Assembly: GCA_003676145.1 (NCBI GenBank)
Contig: NAUB01000015.1
Location: 80,753 to 144,752 of the forward strand
DNA: 64,000 nucleotides
Source of the DNA: a gamma proteobacterium symbiont of Stewartia floridana
GTDB lineage: Bacteria > Pseudomonadota > Gammaproteobacteria > Chromatiales > Chromatiaceae
Reading direction: 5' to 3'
The notes below the pieces were generated by a model. That model was given only the letters and a program-made list of their open reading frames with translations. It made no database searches and had not been told where the DNA came from. The position numbers were made by a program, and so were the translations under genes. Below, piece by piece: positions 25,902-38,373 of this stretch (positions within the stretch are counted from its first letter, which is position 1; each line of letters opens with the position of its first letter).

Positions 25902-26246
25902 ATGTCATATGAAGTAAACGGTAATACAATCGAAGCTGATGCAAACGGCTATCTGGTCAATTTGACCGATTGGAGTGAAGATGTGGCCAAGGCCATTGCT
26001 GAGCAGGAAGGTGTAAACCTGTCTGAAAAGGCATGGGAAATCATCAACTTTCTGCGCGATGAGTATATTAACAATGGCGGCAATCAGCCTAACGAGCGTA
26101 ATATGGTCAAGCACTTCAAAGGTGTCTGGACCGATGAGGGCAAAGTGGATGCGAAAGCACTCTACATCCACTTCCCCAAAGGCCCGGCCAAGCAGGCAAG
26201 TAAGATTGCCGGCCTGCCTGAAACCAAACGCAAAGGTGGTTACTAA
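25902..26246 (+). CDS. rspA: DsrC-family protein without cysteines (RspA type)
   Basis: 114 residues. It aligns along its length with DsrC at 19713: GYLVNLTDWSEDVAKAIAEQ, AWEIINFLRDEY and a C-terminal KQASKIAGLPETKRKGGY. Serine replaces the DsrC Cys98 and the last cysteine is missing; no cysteine occurs in the whole protein. Such homologues have been classed as RspA, proposed regulatory relatives of DsrC and TusE (recalled). It cannot carry sulfur. SD AGGAG lies nine bases before the ATG. A 147-bp gap separates it from the Cas6-like gene, so it may have its own promoter. Confidence 0.88.
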   Translation: MSYEVNGNTIEADANGYLVNLTDWSEDVAKAIAEQEGVNLSEKAWEIINFLRDEYINNGGNQPNERNMVKHFKGVWTDEGKVDAKALYIHFPKGPAKQASKIAGLPETKRKGGY

Positions 26247-26273
26247 GCCGCTCGGTCCGAGTTGAAAAGCGAT

Positions 26274-26297
26274 GGGGTGTGGGACCTCTCACACCCC
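26274..26297 (+). terminator. Hairpin after rspA
   Basis: Arms GGGGTGTG and CACACCCC with an eight-base loop, 28 bp after the rspA stop. The T-run needed for a classical terminator is missing, so it may only stabilise the mRNA end. Confidence 0.4.
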
Positions 26298-26434
26298 CCT
26301 ATTCCCACCATTGCTCATCCTCCGACTCGACTTTCGCAACTCAGGGCCCAGTTAGGGCCGCTTGCGTGGACCCGGCTTTCCGGATCGTCATTTGAAATCC
26401 GAAATTTGAGTTCCAAGCTGGGCCTAAGCTATCG

Positions 26435-26470
26435 AATCATTTGCGTTAATTCGCGTTCATTTGCGGACAA
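26435..26470. repeat. Dispersed repeat, GTCCGCAAATGAACGC family (inverted)
   Basis: Reads ATCATTTGCGTTAATTCGCG followed by TTCATTTGCGGACAAG; its reverse complement matches the copy at 9706-9738 almost base for base. It lies between two convergent genes. Confidence 0.75.
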
Positions 26471-26499
26471 GCCTTTTCCACCCCTACTCCCGGCCAGTA

Positions 26500-27174
26500 T
26501 TAGACATCACTCCACATCCGCAGCAGATTGGCATAGGACTTATCCACCAATCCGGTAGTCGATTCATCAGGCCGATTCATCAACAGATCCTCCCTCGCCT
26601 GATCAAGTTCGTAGAGCAGCTCTCGCCGTGCCGGATCACGTACATAGCTCTGTATCCAGGCCAAAGCCACCAACCTTTCACCCCGGGTCACCTCGGCAAC
26701 ATGGTGCAGGCTCGACGAGGGATAGATCACTGCACTGCCCGCCGCCAGCTTGACCCTCTTTTCGCCGAAGGTAGTACGAATCACCAGTTCGCCCCCTTCA
26801 TATGTATCCGGTTCCCTGAGGAAAATGGTCATCGAGATATCACTGCGAAAGCGCTGACCGCTCAGCCCCATGATGGGATCATCCACATGGTCGCCATAGG
26901 TCATCCCCGAATGGTATCGGGCAAAGATCGGATCGGCCATACGATAAGGCAGAACCGCTGAACGAAAGCTACCATTCTGCCCCATGGCGCTGGTCAGAAT
27001 CCGAATCAACAACTCCGTCTGTTTCGGCGAACCTTTCAGCTCCTGATTGTTTTTGACTTTCTGTGCGGCCATGCCGGCCGTCAGCTTGCCATCGACAAAC
27101 TCTGCATCGGCCAGTATCTGATCGATCTTCTGTAGCAGAGCCGAATCGAGTAGACCATCAATTTCCAACAACAT
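26500..27174 (-). CDS. PKHD-type Fe(II)/2-oxoglutarate hydroxylase
   Basis: 224 residues, the YbiX/PiuC length. Iron ligands are seen in YGDHVDDPIMG (H-x-D) and in SSSLHHVAEVTRGER, where the following arginine should bind 2-oxoglutarate. FLREPDTYEGGELVI is typical of the family. PiuC relatives are often iron-regulated and found beside TonB siderophore receptors, which are missing here. It has nine bases to the next upstream gene, so probably shares its transcript. Confidence 0.88.
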   Translation of the reverse strand: MLLEIDGLLDSALLQKIDQILADAEFVDGKLTAGMAAQKVKNNQELKGSPKQTELLIRILTSAMGQNGSFRSAVLPYRMADPIFARYHSGMTYGDHVDDPIMGLSGQRFRSDISMTIFLREPDTYEGGELVIRTTFGEKRVKLAAGSAVIYPSSSLHHVAEVTRGERLVALAWIQSYVRDPARRELLYELDQAREDLLMNRPDESTTGLVDKSYANLLRMWSDV

Positions 27175-27183
27175 CAGAAACTC

Positions 27184-27591
27184 CTATATTGATTCCAGGG
27201 CAGATTGCATCGCTTGTTCGTCAACCGGAAATGTCACCACCGCATGCACGGCGTAACGGGATTTTACCTCTTCCAGACGCTGCAGGTATTTCGCGTCGAT
27301 CAGCACAACGATCCCGGCTTCGATATCGTAGCGTTGCAGAGTTGCCAACAGGGATTCCAGATTACTCATACGATCCCGGAACTGGGGATCGGAGTAGAAC
27401 TCCGCAACAACCACCTGAGGACGATGCTTCTTCAGCCAGGACTGGGCCTTGCGCACCGAATTGACCATCTCCACCTTGAAATTGAGACGCTGATAGAGGG
27501 GTATGAAATTTGGGTAACCACCCAATTCAACCACCGCGAGTAATTCCTGATCTTCCATACGCTTGATTTTACCTTTAGGAGACCCGATCAT
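27184..27591 (-). CDS. Hypothetical receiver-like protein
   Basis: 135 residues with an alternating beta/alpha pattern (LLAVVELGGYPNFIPLYQRL, PQVVVAEFYSD, AGIVVLIDAKY, VHAVVTFPVDEQ) that looks like a response-regulator receiver fold, including a lysine-free end and no clear acidic triad. The phospho-acceptor position seems lost (AEFYSDP). The first ATG is preferred because GAGGG precedes it. It may act in a complex rather than by phosphorylation. Function unknown. Confidence 0.65.
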   Translation of the reverse strand: MIGSPKGKIKRMEDQELLAVVELGGYPNFIPLYQRLNFKVEMVNSVRKAQSWLKKHRPQVVVAEFYSDPQFRDRMSNLESLLATLQRYDIEAGIVVLIDAKYLQRLEEVKSRYAVHAVVTFPVDEQAMQSALESI

Positions 27592-27608
27592 AATCCCTCG
27601 GAAATTCC

Positions 27609-27630
27609 AGGGCCTGTTAACAGAGCCTGA
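27609..27630. repeat. Repeat-end sequence AGGGCCTGTTAACA
   Basis: AGGGCCTGTTAACAGAGCC. The first 14 bases are identical to the sequences at 30091 and 62066 and close to the ends of the element at 61038-61219. It lies in the divergent gap between two hypothetical genes. Confidence 0.6.
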
Positions 27631-27671
27631 AACCGAGCTTATTTATTTGAGTCTTAAATTCAGTCAGTACC

Positions 27672-27989
27672 ATGCAACTAAATCTTATTATCGATGACTG
27701 GTCAATGAACCTTGAAATACCGGATGGCTATATCGATGCCATGAATGAGTCTTTCGAGAAAATGGATCAGGATATGAACAAGGGCTGGCAAATCGGCCAG
27801 AGATGGGTGAAAAACCCAGATAAAATGCAGCGCTGCCAATTGGTTGCAGGTAAACTGCTGACCGCCCTGGAGACCGACAATGAACAGTTGGCATTGATGA
27901 TGGGCGGTTATATCGTCTCCCGAATGCAGGGCGTCAAACAGGTGGTTATCGATAACACCGGTGAGCCGGAAGAGACCTCATTTCAGTAA
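27672..27989 (+). CDS. Conserved hypothetical protein (105 aa)
   Basis: 105 residues, soluble, with an N-terminal beta segment MQLNLIIDDWSMNLEIPDGY and long amphipathic helices (MNESFEKMDQDMNKGWQ, RCQLVAGKLLTALETDNEQL). One cysteine. No known motif. It is transcribed alone, divergent from the receiver-like gene. I do not know its function. Confidence 0.75.
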   Translation: MQLNLIIDDWSMNLEIPDGYIDAMNESFEKMDQDMNKGWQIGQRWVKNPDKMQRCQLVAGKLLTALETDNEQLALMMGGYIVSRMQGVKQVVIDNTGEPEETSFQ

Positions 27990-28253
27990 TCCTTGAAACT
28001 CCCGATCCGGGACAACTGCCGAATTGACCGTTGATACATTTTCCCACCGGGTTCACCGCACCAATTTGCAGATGCCCAGTGGATAAAACCTTAGTGTCGT
28101 TAAGCGTCGTATCGGCCAAACCGGCTCAGCCTCTTCCCGCCAGTTGCCGGGTTTGATCAACGCTTCCCCTGAAGCAACCGTGATCATAAATGAAAACCTT
28201 TTTGCGTGATCACTGCTATCTACGCACTCAATGACCAGCTGCAAACCATACCG

Positions 28254-28832
28254 CTAACCACCCTGCGCCATTTTCTCGGAATGGGCCTGAAATACCTTGA
28301 TGGCCGGTTGATTGTTGTTTTTTCTCGCCAGATCCTCAGCACTCATGCCACGACTGTTTTTCCTCTCGGTGTCAGCGCCATGGTGGATCAACCGTTCAAC
28401 GACAGGCCCGTGATGGTTATATTGCGCCGCAATCATCAGCGCATCCTCAGCGTTGTTCACCAGCTGATTGATATCCGCACCCAGTTCGATCAGTTTGTCG
28501 ATGACCGCCGGATTCGAGCTGAAACCCGCCGCACCGGTCAATGGAGTCCCTTTAAAAATTGTATCGGCCTCATTGATCTCAGCACCCCGCGCCACCAAAG
28601 CCTCGATGATCAGCGGATCCTTCACAGCCATTGCCGCCCACATCAGGACACCACCATTCTTGTTACCCGGCTGCAAGGCCTCATCGGGCACCTCGGCAAC
28701 GGACTGAAGCGTTGCATCGGTCCAGTACTCCTGGGTACTGAATTTTCGATGTGGATTGGAGATTTTAAGATAGATCGCAAACAGAACGACGACTGCCAAT
28801 ACGATCAGTAGTTTTGGATTGACCTGACTCAT
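28254..28832 (-). CDS. Membrane-anchored ankyrin-repeat protein
   Basis: 192 residues from the ATG at 28832 (GGGAG directly upstream; the GTG at 28850 precedes that site). An N-terminal hydrophobic anchor (LLIVLAVVVLFAIYL, about residues 8-22) is followed by three to four ankyrin repeats: GGVLMWAAMAVKDPLIIEAL, TPLTGAAGFSSNPAVIDKLI, DALMIAAQYNHHGPVVERLI, each closing with xxGADxN. The repeats should face the periplasm or, less likely, the cytoplasm, and bind a partner protein. Bacterial ankyrin proteins beside catalases protect from peroxide, but katG is 20 kb away here. Confidence 0.85.
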   Translation of the reverse strand: MSQVNPKLLIVLAVVVLFAIYLKISNPHRKFSTQEYWTDATLQSVAEVPDEALQPGNKNGGVLMWAAMAVKDPLIIEALVARGAEINEADTIFKGTPLTGAAGFSSNPAVIDKLIELGADINQLVNNAEDALMIAAQYNHHGPVVERLIHHGADTERKNSRGMSAEDLARKNNNQPAIKVFQAHSEKMAQGG

Positions 28833-29032
28833 GCTGCTCCCTTTTAACACTAGCCTGCTTAATTAAAGCCCTGTGAACACTCATCCAATATGGCCATCAA
28901 TGATTGAAACAAAATGGTCAATAGAGGGTTACTCTCCAGGCAGTACCGTTATATACAATAAAAATCGCTTCGACTTGGGAATTTAACACCTCAACCAGCA
29001 CCATCTATTGGATTAGTGTTAACAGCTCCAGA

Positions 29033-30076
29033 TTAGAAGGTACTCGCTTCCACCATCTGCTTGATTGCCGAGCGGCTATCGACTGGCCGATTCCGGTAAC
29101 AGTCGAGCAGCCGGGTCGCCAATCCGGACCAGTGGGCCTCGCCATCAGATACCAGTTTGGAAAACCGTTGCCAGTCTTTGTCCCGATACCAGGCTTCATA
29201 GGCTGAGATCAGCGCCGGGAAGAGGGATTTACGCATCCCGCTCAAGCCACCGATGTAGAAATGCAGAGAGGCTTCATCCTCATCTTCCAGTAACTGAGGC
29301 AGTGTCACCTGACAATCAGCCCAATGATCCCTGACTGCACGAACCATCAGCTCGGCAGCGGAATGGCCGAGCTCCAGAACCATCTGATTCCATTGATCTC
29401 CGAGTATCCGTCCCGCCTGATACTCTCCCTTCTCATGCAGCAGAACCGCTGCCAGCTCTTTCTCCACCATCAGATCGAGGGAGTCTTGCAGCTGATTATC
29501 GAAATCATAGTGAGAAAAGGCTCGCCCCAGGGCATTATCGGCCCGTTGCCATCGCCAGTTCTCAAACTTCTCCCACAACAACCGGCGAAAGGACTCCCGC
29601 CGTATATAGATGCGTCCACCCTGATTCATCGCTGCTGGTGCGGAGAGGTCTCTGGCGAGTTCACGTCCGGCAACCCATACCGAGATACCCTCCGGTTCCT
29701 CACGACGTTCCAGGTGACCTAGAAAGAACAGTGGTTTGTTTTTCGCACCATAGCCGGCGCTATAGACCAGCCCTAAGGGTTCCAGTGATTGGTTGATGGC
29801 TTCCACATCGAAGGGATCATAGTTCTGGCCATCGATCGGCAGGGAGTCGAAGTTGTCATCCACCAGGGATTCCCACAGCGCTTCCCGGGCGGTCAGCCAA
29901 TCACCGACCGACTCATTGGTCAGGGAGGCCTCGTAGTCGAGACCATTCTCCCAGCGGTAGTACTCCCGCATCTTTAAAAGGTAGGTACAAAGACCATAAT
30001 CGGTGCCATGACGGGCATCCGAGATATGGCAATTGCGTTGTACCGTGCAACAGAGTTGCCTGAGTGTACCTTTCAT
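29033..30076 (-). CDS. Conserved hypothetical protein (347 aa)
   Basis: 347 residues, soluble. The start MKGTLRQLCCTVQRNCHISD with a further CTYLLKMREYYRWENGLDYE gives four cysteines within about 32 residues. The rest is mixed alpha/beta with many tryptophans (WEKFENWRWQRAD). It may belong to a family named after a Syntrophobacter locus (Sfum_1244), which I recall only weakly. It is a single gene between the ankyrin gene and truD on the same strand. No function can be given. Confidence 0.7.
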   Translation of the reverse strand: MKGTLRQLCCTVQRNCHISDARHGTDYGLCTYLLKMREYYRWENGLDYEASLTNESVGDWLTAREALWESLVDDNFDSLPIDGQNYDPFDVEAINQSLEPLGLVYSAGYGAKNKPLFFLGHLERREEPEGISVWVAGRELARDLSAPAAMNQGGRIYIRRESFRRLLWEKFENWRWQRADNALGRAFSHYDFDNQLQDSLDLMVEKELAAVLLHEKGEYQAGRILGDQWNQMVLELGHSAAELMVRAVRDHWADCQVTLPQLLEDEDEASLHFYIGGLSGMRKSLFPALISAYEAWYRDKDWQRFSKLVSDGEAHWSGLATRLLDCYRNRPVDSRSAIKQMVEASTF

Positions 30077-30090
30077 CGAGTCACCTTCTT

Positions 30091-30112
30091 AGGGCCTGTT
30101 AACAATCCTATA
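30091..30112. repeat. Repeat-end sequence AGGGCCTGTTAACA
   Basis: AGGGCCTGTTAACAATCCTA, just upstream of the 347-aa gene. It shares its first 14 bases with 27609 and 62066. No partner end is seen nearby, so it may be a decayed remnant. Confidence 0.55.
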
Positions 30113-30205
30113 TTTTAGAATCTCTTTTACCAACCCCAATTATTCAGGGTAATACAGACTTGCAGAATAACTGTAACCAATTGTTTTTATATATAAAAAA
30201 AGAAA

Positions 30206-31267
30206 CTACTCCTGCACTGCCGGAAGTTCATAGACAAGCAGCTCCCGCAACATGGCAGTGGCATAACAACCGGCTGGCAGAAAAAACCTCAGCTGCAGAT
30301 CCCCCTCCTCGAGAAACTGCCACTGCAGCCCTTTCAGGGCAACCCTCAAGGCTCTGCGCTCCTGTTGCAATCCCACATGTTCCAGCCCATTGCGCCACAG
30401 TTCAAAGGGGCTTAGCAGCTGCCTCTCCAGACTCTCTGTAGCCTCTTTGACCAGGCTCCGGCCACGCCCCCAGAGTGGACCGGTAGGATGAATGTCCAGT
30501 GATGCGCAGCGACTGAGCAGCCGCTCGGGCTGCTCTTCATGGTCTGCAAAACAGCCCCGACTGCCATCCAGCTGAAAATAGTCACCGGCTAGCGGACGGT
30601 TCCAGTTTCCCTGTTCGATTCGGGCGGCCAGAACCTGATTGAACAACTGGGATCTGGCGGCTGAGATAATCAATCCCCGCAAGGACCGATTGAGTCGCGG
30701 CCTGGATGGGGAGAAGAGTCGATCCGCCTGATCCAGGTTGCTGTAATCATGGCCAAAGCGCTGCTCACCAAAGTAGTTGGGCATGCCGGCTTCCTGCAAC
30801 TGCTGGAGACGCGTTTCAATAGCCTGTTGCTGTGCGTCGAGCTGTCGGACTCTGAGCACGAAATGGTTACCCCGCAGGGTACCCCGACGCAGCTTCTTTT
30901 TGTGCCGGTGGACCGCCAGCACCTCGATCAGATCCTCATCCAGGGCCTGCCAGTCCGGCTCAGGTCGACCCGCCATACCAAGAGAGAACCATTGAGTGGT
31001 CACCGCGTGGCGGTCTTTCAAACCGGCGAAACCCACATCCTTCCGGTCGATCCCGGCGAGACGCGCCAGCTGCCCGGCAAGCCACTGGGTATTGGTCTCT
31101 CTTTTTCTGATCTGGACCAGCAGGTGTTCCCCCTCCTCATCCGGCAGGAAACCGAGCTCTTCATCCACCTGAAAATCATCCACGCAGGATCGGATCACAC
31201 CACGGCCTACAGGCGTGCCATGGGCGTAGGGCATCTGCGCCAGGGTAACCCAGGGCTGATCACTCAC
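30206..31267 (-). CDS. truD: tRNA pseudouridine(13) synthase
   Basis: 353 residues. The catalytic aspartate is in [15 protein letters not shown] (about Asp85), with [12 protein letters not shown] and the C-terminal [11 protein letters not shown] typical of TruD. It modifies U13 of tRNA-Glu. Its start overlaps the end of ispF by eight bases, the usual ispF-truD arrangement of gammaproteobacteria. No surE follows; instead come hypothetical genes. Confidence 0.96.
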   Translation of the reverse strand: MSDQPWVTLAQMPYAHGTPVGRGVIRSCVDDFQVDEELGFLPDEEGEHLLVQIRKRETNTQWLAGQLARLAGIDRKDVGFAGLKDRHAVTTQWFSLGMAGRPEPDWQALDEDLIEVLAVHRHKKKLRRGTLRGNHFVLRVRQLDAQQQAIETRLQQLQEAGMPNYFGEQRFGHDYSNLDQADRLFSPSRPRLNRSLRGLIISAARSQLFNQVLAARIEQGNWNRPLAGDYFQLDGSRGCFADHEEQPERLLSRCASLDIHPTGPLWGRGRSLVKEATESLERQLLSPFELWRNGLEHVGLQQERRALRVALKGLQWQFLEEGDLQLRFFLPAGCYATAMLRELLVYELPAVQE

Positions 31268-31742
31268 TGGCTTTATCCACCAGCAGCACGATAGCCAGTG
31301 CGGCTATGCCCTCCCCCCGACCGGTAAAGCCCATACCCTCGGTGGTGGTGGCCTTGATATTGACCCGATCAAAATTGGTTTGCAGATCCCCGGCCAACAG
31401 GGATCTCATCTCATCGATATAGGGAGCCAGCTTGGGTTTCTGGGCGATAATCGTCATATCTGCATTGGCAAGCTTGAGGCCCAACTCCTGCAGCTGCTGC
31501 ATGACCTGACGAAGCAGTTCCCGACTGTCAATGCCCGCATAGGCCGGGTCGTTATCGGGAAAGTGATGTCCGATGTCACCCAGGGCAGCAGCGCCAAGCA
31601 GTGCATCGCAAAGCGCATGAATCAGCACATCCCCATCGGAATGGGCCTTCAGGCCCTGATCATGCGGCACCTCGACACCGCCAAGTATCAACGGGGAGCC
31701 GAACTCGAAACAGTGAGCATCATAGCCCTGTCCAATACGCAT
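31260..31742 (-). CDS. ispF: 2-C-methyl-D-erythritol 2,4-cyclodiphosphate synthase
   Basis: 160 residues from the ATG at 31742, the normal length; the open frame reaches 75 bases further but without family residues. Zinc ligands Asp8 and His10 are in [12 protein letters not shown] and the third histidine in [14 protein letters not shown]. It makes MEcPP in the MEP isoprenoid pathway. ispD is not adjacent here: an opposite-strand HDOD gene lies between the two. Confidence 0.97.
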   Translation of the reverse strand: MRIGQGYDAHCFEFGSPLILGGVEVPHDQGLKAHSDGDVLIHALCDALLGAAALGDIGHHFPDNDPAYAGIDSRELLRQVMQQLQELGLKLANADMTIIAQKPKLAPYIDEMRSLLAGDLQTNFDRVNIKATTTEGMGFTGRGEGIAALAIVLLVDKASE

Positions 31743-31945
31743 AAATATTTCACCCTGGTTGCTTAAGAGTTGCCCGATCAGGTCGCTAAATAAACAGCAT
31801 TGTACGCTTTGTCGCAAGATTAAACTCGGCGACTGAAAATATCGGCCTGAAGCCGGTAGGATTCCCAGCCTTTCGGGTCAATATCGAATCTGCGGTTAAA
31901 GCCAACCGCTAGGGATAAAGTTCAAATAGATCGAGCAACCAGCAG

Positions 31946-33199
31946 ATGATTCAACGTGTAACCGCCGTGACTCAGAACAGGGTCAAGAAGATCGAGATCC
32001 TGAGGCACCTGCCGAAACGGGTGCGCAACTATGTGCTCTCCGAAACCCATATCGAACATTGTAATGCCGATAGCCGGATTGCGGTTGCCGGTGAGGCCAG
32101 CGAACAGGTCTTCTACCTGATGGCGGGAGATGTCAGGGTCAGTTTCGATGACGGCAAGCAGATCGTCTGCAAGGCGGAGCAACCCTGCAGCCTGGTTGCA
32201 CTGGCGGAAAAGAACCCGAGTGAAGTCTCCATAGACAGCCTGACTGCGGTTGACCTGTTGAGTATTCCACGAGAGCTCTACGATGCGATCAAACGGCTGC
32301 CGCCGGTGGTCAATCAACGCTCGAACAACACCATCGAGTTGCAGGACAGTGAAGGGCCGGAAGATGAACTCTACTGGGAGTTCCATGAAGCGGTGCAGAA
32401 CAACTCCCTGGAACTGCCGAGCATGCCCGATATCACCATGCGCATCGCCAAGGTGATCAACGACAGCAACTCCGACAGCGAAGATATCGGCCATGTGGTA
32501 CAGGCGGATCCCACCGTGGCCGCCCGGGTGATCAGCGTGGTCAACAGCGCTGCCTATCGGGGTAAGCAACCGATCGACAGCCTACCCGATGCGGTTACCC
32601 GACTGGGAAGATCGGTGACCCATAACCTGGTAATCAGTTTTGCCCTGGGGAAACTGTTTCAAAGCCGCTCAAAGGTGCTCAGGCAACGGATGCTGAGACT
32701 CTGGAAACATGTCAGCTATGTGGCACCGATCTGCCATGAACTGGCCAATGTCACGCCGGGGCTCGCCCCTGACCAGGCGCTGCTGTGTGGACTGCTCCAC
32801 GACATCGGTGCACTCGCCATCATCGGCGCCGCACGCAGCAAACCGGAACTTGCTGAGAATCCGGAAGTGCTCGATCGGGTATTGAGCAATCTGAAAGGCG
32901 AAGTCGGTGCGATGGTATTGAGGAAATGGGAGTTTCCGGACTACTTCGTCCAGTCCGCGCTGCATGCAGAGGATTGGATGGAGGATATCAGTCACGAACC
33001 GGACTATGTGGATCTGGTGGTGGTAGCCCAGCTGCACGCCTTTGTCGGTACGCCGGCGATGGCCAGATTACCCCGTCTCGACCTGGTACCTGCGTTTCAT
33101 AAACTGGCGCTGGGCAAACTCACCCCAAGACACTCGATCGGTATCCTGGAAAATGCCCGGGAGCAGATCCGTGAACTGCGTGATCTGCTGGCACTGTAA
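31946..33199 (+). CDS. Cyclic-nucleotide-binding-like/HDOD signalling protein
   Basis: 417 residues. Residues about 20-125 resemble a cNMP-binding domain (EASEQVFYLMAGDVRVSFDD...CSLVALAEKN), followed by an HDOD domain (LPSMPDITMRIAKVINDS, VVQADPTVAARVISVVNSAAY, LLCGLLHDIGALAII). HDOD proteins are regulators that have usually lost HD phosphodiesterase activity; here HDIG-like HDIGAL remains at the distal position. The gene is inserted on the plus strand between ispD and ispF, which normally touch each other. Its 3' end is five bases from the end of ispD. Confidence 0.85.
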   Translation: MIQRVTAVTQNRVKKIEILRHLPKRVRNYVLSETHIEHCNADSRIAVAGEASEQVFYLMAGDVRVSFDDGKQIVCKAEQPCSLVALAEKNPSEVSIDSLTAVDLLSIPRELYDAIKRLPPVVNQRSNNTIELQDSEGPEDELYWEFHEAVQNNSLELPSMPDITMRIAKVINDSNSDSEDIGHVVQADPTVAARVISVVNSAAYRGKQPIDSLPDAVTRLGRSVTHNLVISFALGKLFQSRSKVLRQRMLRLWKHVSYVAPICHELANVTPGLAPDQALLCGLLHDIGALAIIGAARSKPELAENPEVLDRVLSNLKGEVGAMVLRKWEFPDYFVQSALHAEDWMEDISHEPDYVDLVVVAQLHAFVGTPAMARLPRLDLVPAFHKLALGKLTPRHSIGILENAREQIRELRDLLAL

Positions 33200-33204
33200 G
33201 CAGC

Positions 33205-33909
33205 TCACTCCTGCGAACTGAGCAGCTTGAGATAGTGCTCGGCCAGCAGCAGATCGTGCTGATGGGTGATTTTAATGTTCATGCCGTCACCCTCCACCAT
33301 CAAGGGCCGATGGCCTGACAACTCCACGGCACTCGCCTCATCGGTAACCGCCGCACCCTTCTCGATCGCCTGCTCCAGACAGCGCTGCAACAGCCCAAGA
33401 CGAAACATCTGAGGGGTAAAGGCGCGCCACAGACGCTCCCGGGAGACCGTGGCGTCGACCTGGTTCGCAGCATCGACCCGTTTCAGGGTGTCGGCGACCG
33501 GGATACCCAGCAACCCGCCGACCGGATGGCTCTGCAGTGTCTCGATCAAGCGGTCCAGATCGACGCTGGAGAGACAGGGACGGGCGGCGTCATGCACCAG
33601 CACCCAATCATCCTGGTCGGCCGATTCAGCAAGCGTTACCAGAGCATTTCGCACCGAGTGGTAGCGCTCCGCCCCACCGGCGGCCCGAATCACACTCGGG
33701 TGATTGTGATATTCGCAGCTATCCCAGTAGCCATCCTCGGCCGACAGGGCCACACAGACCCCGCAGATGCGCGGGTGATTCAACAATCTCTCCAGGGTGT
33801 GGTCGATAATTCTGCGACCACACAGATCCAGATACTGTTTCGGTACCGCCCCGCCCATTCGTCGGCCGACACCGGCGGCCGGCACGATCGCCCAGCATCT
33901 ATCGCTCAT
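33205..33909 (-). CDS. ispD: 2-C-methyl-D-erythritol 4-phosphate cytidylyltransferase
   Basis: 234 residues. The CTP-binding PAAGVGRRMGGAVPKQYL at the start and VHDAARPCLSSVDLDRL in the middle are the family signatures. It forms CDP-methylerythritol in the MEP pathway. It overlaps ftsB by 11 bases, the conserved ftsB-ispD pair. Confidence 0.96.
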   Translation of the reverse strand: MSDRCWAIVPAAGVGRRMGGAVPKQYLDLCGRRIIDHTLERLLNHPRICGVCVALSAEDGYWDSCEYHNHPSVIRAAGGAERYHSVRNALVTLAESADQDDWVLVHDAARPCLSSVDLDRLIETLQSHPVGGLLGIPVADTLKRVDAANQVDATVSRERLWRAFTPQMFRLGLLQRCLEQAIEKGAAVTDEASAVELSGHRPLMVEGDGMNIKITHQHDLLLAEHYLKLLSSQE

Positions 33910-34195
33910 TGTTGTCAGTCCCTGAGGGTGTGATGACCTGATAGAAGGTCTCCCCCTCTTTGATCATCCCGAGCTCACTGCGGGCCCGCTCCTCGATGGC
34001 AGCCTGGCCACTACGCAAATCCTCCACCTCGGCCTGCAGGGCATGGTTGCGTTTACGCAATCCGATCAACTCCTGCTGCAGCGTAGCAATTTCATCTTTC
34101 AGATTGTTCACCTCGGCAAGACTCCCCTCGCCCACCCAGAGGCGATATTGGAGAAACAGCAGCAAGGCAACCAAAATGGCAATTATGATGCGCAT
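33899..34195 (-). CDS. ftsB: Cell division protein FtsB
   Basis: 98 residues: one N-terminal membrane span (IIIAILVALLLFLQYRLWVG), then a coiled coil (VNNLKDEIATLQQELIGLRKR) and the family end region EERARSELGMIKEGETFYQV. FtsB joins FtsL and FtsQ in the septum. Its place between eno and ispD is the standard one. Confidence 0.95.
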   Translation of the reverse strand: MRIIIAILVALLLFLQYRLWVGEGSLAEVNNLKDEIATLQQELIGLRKRNHALQAEVEDLRSGQAAIEERARSELGMIKEGETFYQVITPSGTDNNER

Positions 34196-34375
34196 CGATC
34201 AATCAAGGATGTGAAAGTGTATGGAATCAGGGCAGCCCTGAATCGAAATCGATTCAGAGTGACGGAGGGCCAACCCTCCCTCCCCGGTCCGGGATCGCTC
34301 CCGGCGCCCTGAGCACAACCTATAGCATACCCAGTGACGCCTTGCCCAACCAGGGAGGATGGGATGTGCGTCAGA

Positions 34376-35698
<1,323 letters not shown>

Positions 35699-35741
35699 CT
35701 ATTGTCATCGCTGCATTTTACATGAAGATGACAGGGCAGGC

Positions 35742-38209
<2,468 letters not shown>

Positions 38210-38345
38210 CTACTTACCAGGGTTAGAGTGCTGGGAATGGGATATAGGACGGGGGTAAACAGTACCAGATTGGCCCTCTTCACTCAATCTCGAAGGGCCT
38301 GTCGGTGATAGATTCGTCATAACCCCCGAGGGGGGAAGAATTCGT

Positions 38346-38373
38346 TTGCATATCACCGCTCTAGGTCTATAAT
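38346..38373 (+). promoter_or_regulatory. Candidate sigma-70 promoter of the sulfur globule gene
   Basis: TTGCAT (38346-38351), 16-base spacer and a perfect TATAAT (38368-38373) in the divergent gap between pyrG and the globule gene. It would give an unusually long leader of about 175 bases. The 351-bp gap holds no gene; a small GGCTT-ACG-AAGCC hairpin lies in the leader near 38487. Confidence 0.5.

Noticed and set aside
25083..26246. CRISPR array near the Cas6-like gene
   Set aside because: Scanned the flanks and the rest of the window for regularly spaced direct repeats of 24-40 bases; none seen.
28053..28244. 63-codon minus-strand frame
   Set aside because: No ribosome site, no recognisable protein; just an open gap after the ankyrin gene.
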